Source: an uncultured Gammaproteobacteria bacterium
GTDB taxonomy: Bacteria > Pseudomonadota > Gammaproteobacteria > Enterobacterales > Psychrobiaceae
DNA length: 64,000 nucleotides
Reading direction: 5' to 3'
Assembly: GCA_937139475.1 (NCBI GenBank)
Contig: CAKZQF010000137.1
Span: 24,203-88,202 of the forward strand
Shown: piece by piece, positions 56,400 to 64,000 of the stretch
Layout of the letters: the number at the start of each line of letters is the position of its first letter
Position numbering within the stretch: position 1 is the stretch's first letter
Position numbers and translations under genes: made by a program
The notes under the pieces: generated by a model
The model's database searches: none
What the model saw: only the letters and a program-made list of their open reading frames with translations
What the model was told of the DNA's origin: nothing

Positions 56400-59300
56400 A
56401 TGAGTAAAGCATCTTTTAAAATGACGGTTATAGCGACATCTCTCGCTGCCGCTATGTCAATGGGCAGCGCGTTTGCTGCAGATAAAATCAATGGTAGTGT
56501 TGCTGGCCAAGTGGCTGCGCATAGTGGCCAATCATTAGCCAACGTAGCCGTTGAAATAAAGCACAATAGCAAGGGCCTCGTGCGACGCACCACGACCGAT
56601 GCCAGCGGTAAGTTCAATCTCAAGTCACTACCAATTGGTCAATACACTATTCGTTTTATTAAAAATGGATATGAGACCATCGAGCAGGCGCAACTGTCAG
56701 TATTAGCTGGTAACAAGGCGACTTTTGATATCAATATGAACCTAGCGGGTGTTGAAACAATCTCAGTTACCGGACAAATGATTCAACGCATTGATATGGC
56801 AAGCTCTACCTCGTCTTTATCTTTTGATGCCGAGCAATTAGAGGCACTACCGGTTGCTCAAGACTCAACATCTATTGCACTACTCGCTCCGGGGACCTCA
56901 CTGGCAGCCGATGGCGATGGCGACTACGGTCGCGGCGCGTCTTTTAGTGGTTCATCGGTAGCTGAAAATGGTGTTTTCTTAAACGGTTTGAATATTACTG
57001 ATATTCGTAAAGGGCTAGGTAATATCGATTTCCCATGGGAGGCCATTGGCCAAACCAGTGTTATATCAGGCGGCGTTGGCGCTGAATACGGTAATTACAT
57101 TGGCGGTATCACCGACTACGTTTCAAAATCTGGTAGCAATGAGTTCAAGTTTGGCGTAAAAGCCGATGCTAATTTAGGCAATTTTTTAGCAGGCCAGGCA
57201 CCTACAACCTACCGTTATGATACAGCCCAGCAAAATGAAGATGGTAGTTACGTTAGCGTATTAGATACTAATAACACCGAAGATTACTACAGCAAAAGAA
57301 AAATGAACATTTGGGCAAGCGGCGCCCTAATTGAAGACACGTTGTTTTTCTACGCTTTACTAAACCCACAACAAAGCACGAGTCGCTGGGCCGGTAGCAA
57401 CGATATATCACAAAAACGCTCTGAAGCGGATTATTGGTTTGGTAAAATTGATTGGTATATCAACGATGATCATATATTGGGCTTCACAGGATTAAACAAT
57501 GAATGGGAATATGAAACGGTCAACGGCGCTTATGAATTTAGCGATGGCGCCGGACAACAAACGGGTGATTTTGGTCTGCCATCAAAAAGCACTTCGGGTG
57601 GCTCATTATTTTCGGTCAACTACAGCGGTGTCTTAACCGATGAGTTAACCGTGAGTGCTGTCTATGGTGTAACCAAGCAAGACTCAAATTCCATTAACCC
57701 AACGGCAGAGCAAAGCCCGGCTTGGGATGTGCGAACTGGCGAATGGAACAAACATGGTACATGGTCCGGTAAGTATGCCAGCGCGGTTTCAGAAAATGAA
57801 CGTGAACAATTTCGTGTAGATTTCGACTATGAATTGGGTGATGATCATACATTGCGTTTTGGCTACTCTAGTGAAAAGATTAGTACCTATGATGACTTAT
57901 CTTATGCCGGTGATGGTGTTTATTACTTCTACTACACTGCAAGTGCATTCACCGAAGGATGGATGAATGAAGGACTAGAAAAACAGGCAGCACGAAATGG
58001 CACAGCCTACACGCCAATTAGCTTACCAGCAGGTTCAGAATATGTTGAGAAGTATGTGTACGCTAAAAAAGGTTCTACAGAAAGTAACTACGTATCGCTT
58101 TACATCGAAGATAGCTGGACTGTAACAGATCAACTCACACTTAATCTTGGCCTGCGGAACAGCAGCTTTGATGCATACACTGGTACCAACGAAAAGTATG
58201 TAGATATGAAAGATCAGTGGGCTCCGCGTTTAGGTGCAACCTACGATCTATTTGGTGATGGTGCTACCAAGTTGTTTGCTAACTACGGTCGCTACTTTAT
58301 GCCTATCTCGCCAAATACCAGCGCACGTATGGTGTTGCCTGAAAGCAACCTATCTCGTTACGGTACCTTCGATAGTATAAACGAAAATAATCAGGCAACA
58401 GGCTTTAGTGAACTGTATGCCGACATCAACAGTGATGGCGAATTGGCCCAGCCAGTATCGACTTATGTTGATAAAGATTTAGAGCCAATGTACAGCGATG
58501 AAATAGCCTTTGGTGTTTCCCATGAGCTAAATGACGACTGGGTAGTTGGTGCAAAATTCACCTACCAAAACCTTAAGTCATCAATTGAAGATACCAACCT
58601 AGTTTATGCTTTAGTACAAAAATGGGGTAAGGATAATCCAGAAGAAATAGAGAAACTACAACGCTTAGGTCTTAACACAAATGTTAATTGGCTAGCGCTA
58701 GTCGTTAATCCTGGTAACGATATTAAGCTTTCTTACGATGTTAACGAAGATGGCAATGTTAGCGATGACGAGTTTGTACAATGGGACGCGGATTACCTTG
58801 GCCTGCCTCAGGCACAACGTAAATATCGCTCGTTAGAATTTACCTTGCAAGGTAAGCCAAGCGAAAACTCTTCAATTCAAGCATCATATACTTGGTCGCG
58901 TTCTGAAGGTAATACTGAAGGCCTGGTAAGTGGTGTTCATAGTCAGGCCGATCCGGGCTGGTCAGGTTCGTTCGATGCGCCAGAGTTAACCGATAATTCT
59001 TATGGTTTAACATCAAACGACATTCCGCATAAGTTTAAAGTGTTTGGGGACTATCAAATTACTGATGATTTAAACCTAGGCTTCTTTGCTAGTGCTCAAT
59101 CAGGTCGCCCGATTAACAAGCTCGGCTTCCATCCTCAAGGCGTTGGCTCGTGTGCTATTGAACCGGCAGTAACTGATTGTAGCGATATCCGTGGTACAGA
59201 CTTCTACTATAACGGTGAAGATTCGCCTCGTGGTTCACATGGTCATAATGACTGGATTTATAACTTAGATTTAAGACTAAGCTATAACGTGGATGTAGGC

Positions 59301-59474
59301 TACGGTGACCTAAAGCTATCGGCAAATATCTACAACGTGTTTGACTCTAACACAGCAACAACATTTAACGATGCAGCTGAATTAGAACAAGGTGTGGATT
59401 CACCAAACTACCGTAACCCAACGAGCTTCCAAACGCCGCGTTATGTTAGTTTAACCGCACGCTATGAATTCTAA
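56400..59474 (+). CDS. Oar-like TonB-dependent receptor with carboxypeptidase-regulatory domain
   Basis: 1024 residues. Signal peptide ends near AFAAD (about 26). Residues about 32-115 form a carboxypeptidase-regulatory-like beta sandwich (GQVAAHSGQSLANVAVEIKH, SGKFNLKSLPIGQYTIRF). A plug with VETISVTGQMI and a VISGGVGAEYGNYIGGITDYVSKSGSNEFK segment precedes the barrel, ending in YVSLTARYEF. Oar-type receptors import large or polymeric substrates; here galactoside-rich ligands are plausible because lacZ and the regulator are next door. A strong terminator follows. Confidence 0.88.
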   Translation: MSKASFKMTVIATSLAAAMSMGSAFAADKINGSVAGQVAAHSGQSLANVAVEIKHNSKGLVRRTTTDASGKFNLKSLPIGQYTIRFIKNGYETIEQAQLSVLAGNKATFDINMNLAGVETISVTGQMIQRIDMASSTSSLSFDAEQLEALPVAQDSTSIALLAPGTSLAADGDGDYGRGASFSGSSVAENGVFLNGLNITDIRKGLGNIDFPWEAIGQTSVISGGVGAEYGNYIGGITDYVSKSGSNEFKFGVKADANLGNFLAGQAPTTYRYDTAQQNEDGSYVSVLDTNNTEDYYSKRKMNIWASGALIEDTLFFYALLNPQQSTSRWAGSNDISQKRSEADYWFGKIDWYINDDHILGFTGLNNEWEYETVNGAYEFSDGAGQQTGDFGLPSKSTSGGSLFSVNYSGVLTDELTVSAVYGVTKQDSNSINPTAEQSPAWDVRTGEWNKHGTWSGKYASAVSENEREQFRVDFDYELGDDHTLRFGYSSEKISTYDDLSYAGDGVYYFYYTASAFTEGWMNEGLEKQAARNGTAYTPISLPAGSEYVEKYVYAKKGSTESNYVSLYIEDSWTVTDQLTLNLGLRNSSFDAYTGTNEKYVDMKDQWAPRLGATYDLFGDGATKLFANYGRYFMPISPNTSARMVLPESNLSRYGTFDSINENNQATGFSELYADINSDGELAQPVSTYVDKDLEPMYSDEIAFGVSHELNDDWVVGAKFTYQNLKSSIEDTNLVYALVQKWGKDNPEEIEKLQRLGLNTNVNWLALVVNPGNDIKLSYDVNEDGNVSDDEFVQWDADYLGLPQAQRKYRSLEFTLQGKPSENSSIQASYTWSRSEGNTEGLVSGVHSQADPGWSGSFDAPELTDNSYGLTSNDIPHKFKVFGDYQITDDLNLGFFASAQSGRPINKLGFHPQGVGSCAIEPAVTDCSDIRGTDFYYNGEDSPRGSHGHNDWIYNLDLRLSYNVDVGYGDLKLSANIYNVFDSNTATTFNDAAELEQGVDSPNYRNPTSFQTPRYVSLTARYEF

Positions 59475-59495
59475 ACTTTCCTAGTATCAATCAGG

Positions 59496-59529
59496 CTCAA
59501 CGGCTGCTCTCTCTCAGCCGTTGAGTTTT
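59496..59529 (+). terminator. Intrinsic terminator of the Oar-like receptor gene
   Basis: CTCAACGGCTG pairs perfectly with CAGCCGTTGAG across an 8-base loop, followed by TTTT. It starts 22 bases after the stop codon. Confidence 0.88.
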
Positions 59530-59708
59530 CTCACACTACAATCGACCTAAATCTCCCCACAAGGGCATAATTATTGCTTGATGTTAATAGATAGATAATA
59601 TTAAGCTATATAATCTGTGTATTACTTGATAATAGGTGAGTTTAGCGTCAAAAATTTGCCGCCTAGTCTTCGCCGTATTCATATTAACCGTTGATTTAGT
59701 AGAGCCAA

Positions 59709-62138
59709 ATGTCAGAGCAAATTGATTTAGAACTAGTCAAAAGTATTGTCCCCTATTTTAACGACAATACCTTTAATGATCGCTTTGAACATATGACGCG
59801 TAAACTATCTAAGTCGCGCCGCTTTTTGGTTAAAATGGAAATTAACCGTCTTTATACTGACTGTAATCGTAATATAGATTTGCGTGGACGAGTGGATGCT
59901 AACTGTCAAGAATACGAACACCAGGGCTTAGTACATTACCTTGATTCCGTAGCAATTAATGTCTTTGAGGAATCACTCTCTGTCTACAACAAATACACCA
60001 CAGGGGTGTTTGAAGACGTAACAGACGCACGGAACAGTTATCGCGAGAAGCAACAGCAACAGGATAAAGAACGGCGCGAAGCATTACAAAACCAAGCGAG
60101 TCTAAAGAGTAAGAAAGACAAGCAAGAAGTAGAAGAGATCCCCCTCCCTCCTCATCATGCAGAAATAATCAGTCTGACGGACTTTAAACTTCGCAGTGAA
60201 GAAAGGGTCAATTTACTTACGCGAATTACGATCCGGTTAGCCAATGGCAAAACAATTCAAGGCCTGACAACTAATTTCTCCATTCATGGTGCAAAGATCA
60301 AATTAAGTAATCATTATAATATTGAGATTGAAGACATACTTTACGTCTCCTTTAATGAATTACTAGATCCTGAAACGCAACAACCAGCAAAATTAGATAT
60401 CGCTTATCAAGTTATCGAGTACCATACAAATGGTGAATCCCATTGGTTTAGCTTAAGACGCCAACATTTAGATAGCCTCATCGATGAAAGGCTTTCAGAA
60501 TTCATTAAACTGCAACGTAAAAATGTTGCGACCGACGTTGAACACGTCATTGACGCGGTACGTAGTTTAGGGTTCCAGCAGTTGTATCTAAATAGGCTCT
60601 CAGGATTACCGATATTTTTCAGTGGCGAAAGTAATAATTATCAAGCGCTATTTTCACTCTGTAACAATACTAATAGAGAGGTCTTAAGCTATTGGCGAAA
60701 TCAACAAAATCTATTGAAAATAATTGGCCTGTATTCACAAGAGCGTTTGCACTACCTCGCCAGCAAAGAGGGCGCTAATCACGCCACGATTTATTGCTTC
60801 ACTCATATATCCAAAGGTAAGAAATATTTTTATAGCGCAACCGATTATGAATTAGAACAATCGGGCTTAGCCGACTTATTTTTCCAGTTCGGCGCAAGCA
60901 AAGACAGCTGGAAGGTTTATCAATTATATGTCACACCGATTAGTGAGCACCATTGGCAACTTCCTGAGGTGCTCCCTCAGCATCTGGTGCTAAAAGAAGA
61001 ACTAACATTAGAACAACATAAGCACTTGCTGCAATTACACAATATTTCGTTGATGACTTACTTAATTGAGCTATCAAGCCAGCAAAGTAAAACTTATTAT
61101 CGGTTAAGACAACCCAGTGACGCGAAACTAAATATGCTGCAACGATTCGGCCATACTGACTTACAGCCGATGGGATTAGATATTGTAGAGACCAACGTTT
61201 TCGCTCAGCGCAAAGAGAGCCGGTTTAACTATCAGACTAAGATAATTGTTCACCATAATAAAAAACAATATCACGGGGCAACCGCTGACTTTTCAGTCAA
61301 CGGGCTACAAGTCAACATGAGACATTCTATAGACTTAAGCAAAGGAGATGTGATTAAGGTAGAGATGCCTCTGCTAGAGAAAGCTTCCGGTAAAAAAGAG
61401 TTGTCCCGCCTCGAATACGAAGTGGTACGCTCAACGTTAGACGGCCGCACCTTAAATCTAAAAATCAAACCCAGTAAAGAGTTTGAGCATGGGCCACGAT
61501 TACTGTATCGCATCATAAAAAAGAACCAACACCGCCTGACAACTCAGATGGCTCCGGCAGCGAATTTTATCAAATCGGTCAATCTGTTTTATTGCCACCA
61601 TATCGATTGCCTGCCGTTAATTATTTCTAAGCAGGGACATTCCTATAGGATTTCTCACGTGGTTAAGCCGGCGGTAAATAATAGCTTGTTCAACCTATTC
61701 CATGTACTTTCGCAAAACGAAAGTCATTGTAATATTGCCGCCTTAGCCCAACAGAATACCTTCAAAGAGATATTTGGCAACAAACTAAAACAGCTATCAC
61801 TTAGTAGCCTACCAGCAATAAAAGAGGTCTATATACAGCTCATCAATGATCCAGTTGATAACAGCTACCGAACCATCACCAAGTACTTCGAAGAATTTGA
61901 GACTATACAAGACCATCAGGATTTTGTGCAAAGTGCTCAGGGCCAAATATTTGCACTGCGTATCGTAATTAGCCGCAGCCAAGAAATAAACTATAAGCAG
62001 GTGTCCCGTGAGCTGATATATGCAGCCAAACAGGCGAGCTTCAAAACAAGGCAGCTTCAATCAGAATTAGACTCAGTGGTCGCGATTGCCGAATTAATTG
62101 ATATTAGTGATGAGATTTCACAGCGCTTTATGCTCTAA
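59709..62138 (+). CDS. Large protein with two PilZ-like segments
   Basis: 809 residues, no signal peptide or membrane helix seen. Segment one (about 160-250) has R162/R166-type basic residues and NFSIHGAKIKL; segment two (about 499-585) has R501, R505 and DFSVNGLQVNM. Both fit the PilZ RxxxR...(D/N)xSxxG layout, the second better. An N-terminal helical region with a glutamine/lysine-rich coiled stretch (about 105-140) and two non-PilZ regions complete it. Large PilZ proteins of this kind occur in Alteromonadales; their function is unknown, but c-di-GMP sensing is inferred. Confidence 0.75.
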   Translation: MSEQIDLELVKSIVPYFNDNTFNDRFEHMTRKLSKSRRFLVKMEINRLYTDCNRNIDLRGRVDANCQEYEHQGLVHYLDSVAINVFEESLSVYNKYTTGVFEDVTDARNSYREKQQQQDKERREALQNQASLKSKKDKQEVEEIPLPPHHAEIISLTDFKLRSEERVNLLTRITIRLANGKTIQGLTTNFSIHGAKIKLSNHYNIEIEDILYVSFNELLDPETQQPAKLDIAYQVIEYHTNGESHWFSLRRQHLDSLIDERLSEFIKLQRKNVATDVEHVIDAVRSLGFQQLYLNRLSGLPIFFSGESNNYQALFSLCNNTNREVLSYWRNQQNLLKIIGLYSQERLHYLASKEGANHATIYCFTHISKGKKYFYSATDYELEQSGLADLFFQFGASKDSWKVYQLYVTPISEHHWQLPEVLPQHLVLKEELTLEQHKHLLQLHNISLMTYLIELSSQQSKTYYRLRQPSDAKLNMLQRFGHTDLQPMGLDIVETNVFAQRKESRFNYQTKIIVHHNKKQYHGATADFSVNGLQVNMRHSIDLSKGDVIKVEMPLLEKASGKKELSRLEYEVVRSTLDGRTLNLKIKPSKEFEHGPRLLYRIIKKNQHRLTTQMAPAANFIKSVNLFYCHHIDCLPLIISKQGHSYRISHVVKPAVNNSLFNLFHVLSQNESHCNIAALAQQNTFKEIFGNKLKQLSLSSLPAIKEVYIQLINDPVDNSYRTITKYFEEFETIQDHQDFVQSAQGQIFALRIVISRSQEINYKQVSRELIYAAKQASFKTRQLQSELDSVVAIAELIDISDEISQRFML

Positions 62139-62573
62139 AACGAGCCTAAAGTACCAAGTAATGGGACTTACAGCGCAAACCAGCAACATAAAAGCAACAA
62201 ATATTGCATACTATTTTTCACTCATTTGGCAATTTTTCTCAATATTGAACAGCAAACCAAGAACAAAAAACAACCTACAAGAACCAGGCAAGCTTAAAAA
62301 ACAAGCAAACAACAACTAAAAAAAGCTCAAAAAAAAATCAAAAAAACCTCTTCCACGAATAAAAAACAAACAAAAAAATAATAAAACAACACCTCACTTT
62401 ATTCTTTTATAAATTAAAAACAGTCAATTACCATTCTTCTGTAACCTTAAAAAACATCAAAATAACGCGCTATTTACATTTATTCATAACCTGATACTCT
62501 CCGCGCCGAGATTAAACACGATCAAAAATTTTGATGATGTTAAATCAATGTTAATATGAAATTGAGAGGAATT
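62139..62573. other. Gene-free region with a long A-rich tract
   Basis: 435 bases before the third TonB receptor. From about 62250 to 62393 the plus strand is strongly A-rich and poor in G and T, with repeated runs of 5-9 A. A weak TTTACA...TACTCT pair (62473-62500) could be a promoter, and AGAGGA precedes the receptor ATG. No coding frame or RNA gene was recognised; a short frame overlapping the PilZ gene end looks like a shadow. Confidence 0.6.
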
Positions 62574-64000
62574 ATGTTTACAAATAGCAAAACAGCTAAC
62601 GCAGTACGCTTAGCTCTTGTTGCTGGTGTTGCAACAGCATCACTATCAACTACAGCAGCATTTGCCAACGAAGCAGAAGCTAAAGATGTAGAACGCATTG
62701 CCGTAACAGGTTCACGTATCAAGCGTGCCGACATGGAAAATGCAAGCCCAGTAACTGTTATCGATGCATCTGACATCGCGGCAACTGGTGCAACATCTAT
62801 CGATGCAGTATTGCAAACAATGACTGCCTCAGGCGGTGCGATGACTAACCCTGGTGTTAACAACGGTTCAGGCGGTAACGCTCGTGTTAACCTACGTGGT
62901 TTAGGCGCTGAGCGTACACTTGTTCTTGTCAACGGTCGCCGTATGATCGCTTCAGGTACTGGTGCTGCTTCTTCTGTTGATTTAAACACAATTCCTGTCT
63001 CTATGATTCAGCGCATTGAAGTACTTAAAGACGGCGCATCTGCTGTTTACGGTACAGACGCTGTAGCTGGCGTTGTTAACGTTATCTTAAAGCGTGATTA
63101 CGAAGGTTTTGAGCTAAATGTTCAAGCTGGCCAATCAGGTCACGGCGATGCTGACAACCGTAGCATCGATTTCACGATCGGCGCATCAAGCGACAAAGGT
63201 AATCTTGTTTTTGGCGTTCAATACACAGACCGTGGCGAAGCTCGCCAAGCTGATCGTGACTTCTCTAATTGTCCAATCTCAGAAACCAAAACTGTTCCAC
63301 CAACACTATATTGTGGCGGTAGTTCATATTCTGAAGGTGGTCACGTTTGGGGCGACAGCATGTTTGGCTTTAGAGAGCTAGGCAAAGACGAAAAATACGT
63401 AGTTGGTGATGCTGGTCATTACGGCGAAATGGTTGCTAAGACCGACGCCGATGGCAACATTGTTTACCAAAAAGACGCTGATGGTAACGATACAACAATT
63501 CCAGCGACTAAGTTCAAGTATTTTGACGGCATGAGCGAAGCCGATGTAAGCGGCCGTGGCGGTGAATACCATGACTACGTTAACTCTGGCGCGGATAACG
63601 ATAAGTACAACTACTCTGCCAGCAGCTACCTGTTCACTCCAATGCAACGTATTAACCTTACTGCATCAGGCACTTACGAGCTAAGCGATGATATGTTGTT
63701 CTTTACTGAAGCAACTTACACCAAGCGTTGGTCTTCACAGCAAATGGCTCCACAGCCAATCTGGAATTCAGAAGCATGGGTATATAATCCAATCAGTGGT
63801 GGCGGTGTTGACGGCGTTGACGGTTGGATGACCGATGATTTAATGCCTTTCGCTCAAGTTGGTGAAAAGCTAAGTTACGGTCGCCGTATGGTTGACACCG
63901 GAACACGTAACTACTCACAAGTGGTTGACACAGTACGTATCGTTATGGGCGTTGAAGGCGAACTAGAAAACGGCTGGATGTGGGATGTTTCTTACAACAA
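62574..64000 (+). CDS. TonB-dependent receptor, partial (runs off the right edge)
   Basis: I translated this frame by hand: 475 residues to the window edge, no stop reached. Signal peptide MFTNSKTANAVRLALVAGV... ending TTAAFA (about residue 31), then a TonB-box-like VERIAVTGSRIKR, and a plug with PVTVIDASDIAATGATSIDAVLQ, NLRGLGAERTLVLVNGRR, DLNTIPVSMIQRIEVLKDG and GTDAVAGVVNVILKRDYEG. The barrel begins after about residue 180. It belongs to the common SRIKR-type receptor group of marine bacteria; substrate unknown. AGAGGA at four bases supports the ATG. Confidence 0.9.
   Translation, partial: MFTNSKTANAVRLALVAGVATASLSTTAAFANEAEAKDVERIAVTGSRIKRADMENASPVTVIDASDIAATGATSIDAVLQTMTASGGAMTNPGVNNGSGGNARVNLRGLGAERTLVLVNGRRMIASGTGAASSVDLNTIPVSMIQRIEVLKDGASAVYGTDAVAGVVNVILKRDYEGFELNVQAGQSGHGDADNRSIDFTIGASSDKGNLVFGVQYTDRGEARQADRDFSNCPISETKTVPPTLYCGGSSYSEGGHVWGDSMFGFRELGKDEKYVVGDAGHYGEMVAKTDADGNIVYQKDADGNDTTIPATKFKYFDGMSEADVSGRGGEYHDYVNSGADNDKYNYSASSYLFTPMQRINLTASGTYELSDDMLFFTEATYTKRWSSQQMAPQPIWNSEAWVYNPISGGGVDGVDGWMTDDLMPFAQVGEKLSYGRRMVDTGTRNYSQVVDTVRIVMGVEGELENGWMWDVSYN

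Noticed and set aside
62098..62319. A 73-residue frame overlapping the end of the large PilZ gene
   Set aside because: It starts inside the PilZ gene without a ribosome site and runs into A-rich noncoding DNA; no protein-like pattern.
62540..62989. A 149-residue minus-strand frame at the start of the third TonB receptor
   Set aside because: It is the antisense shadow of the receptor signal and plug region, which is strongly supported on the plus strand.

Overview
The window looks like chromosome of a marine gammaproteobacterium of the order Alteromonadales, probably a Colwelliaceae-type organism (Colwellia/Thalassotalea-like). This rests on AT-leaning coding sequence, the gene order nrdR-ribD-ribE-ribB-ribH-nusB-thiL-pgpA, a caa3-type cytochrome oxidase block with DUF2909/DUF2970 genes, several large TonB-dependent receptors, and large PilZ proteins. 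The genus is an inference from protein style; no rRNA, tRNA, CRISPR array, integrase or transposase was seen.

Layout. 1-6.6 kb (minus strand): a YbaN-like membrane protein cut by the window edge, a YbcJ-like S4 protein, then a lysine/diaminopimelate operon (lysC-dapA-dapD-PLP decarboxylase-M14 desuccinylase) behind a clear lysine riboswitch and a sigma70-type promoter. 6.6-8.3 kb: modF-like ABC protein and a DUF2970 protein. 8.3-17.8 kb: cytochrome c oxidase and its assembly genes (SCO, cyoE, a CxxxC thioredoxin-like protein, SURF1, DUF2909, ctaE, cox11, ctaD, ctaC with a fused cytochrome c, Yip1, ctaA). 17.9-26.5 kb: a BNR/YCF48 repeat protein, then pgpA, thiL, nusB, the riboflavin genes, nrdR and glyA. 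27-36.1 kb: rlhA, an NTF2-like and a cupin protein, an S9 peptidase, ettA, a small PilZ protein and radA.

36.4-64 kb is the accessory-looking part. It holds a TonB receptor; a two-gene saccharopine (lysine catabolism) unit; a 250-bp block of nested inverted repeats; an NhaC antiporter-flavin halogenase-SapC operon; a GNAT enzyme; a three-gene protein-thiocarboxylate cysteine synthesis cluster (cysM, JAMM protease, and a CysO-E1-rhodanese fusion); a kinase/aminotransferase-fold fusion resembling hydroxylysine kinase plus phospholyase; an exported GH2 beta-galactosidase divergent from a FadR-type regulator; a second, Oar-like TonB receptor behind several palindromes; an 809-residue protein with two PilZ-like segments; and the start of a third TonB receptor running off the right edge.

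The most interesting system is the cysteine cluster at 46.5-49.2 kb. It resembles the actinobacterial CysM-Mec-CysO-MoeZ route, but the sulfur carrier is fused to the N terminus of its own E1-like activating enzyme, so its Gly-Gly tail is internal. Second in interest are the lysine operon, with a possible non-DapE desuccinylase and an atypical decarboxylase, and the structured intergenic repeat near 41.6 kb.
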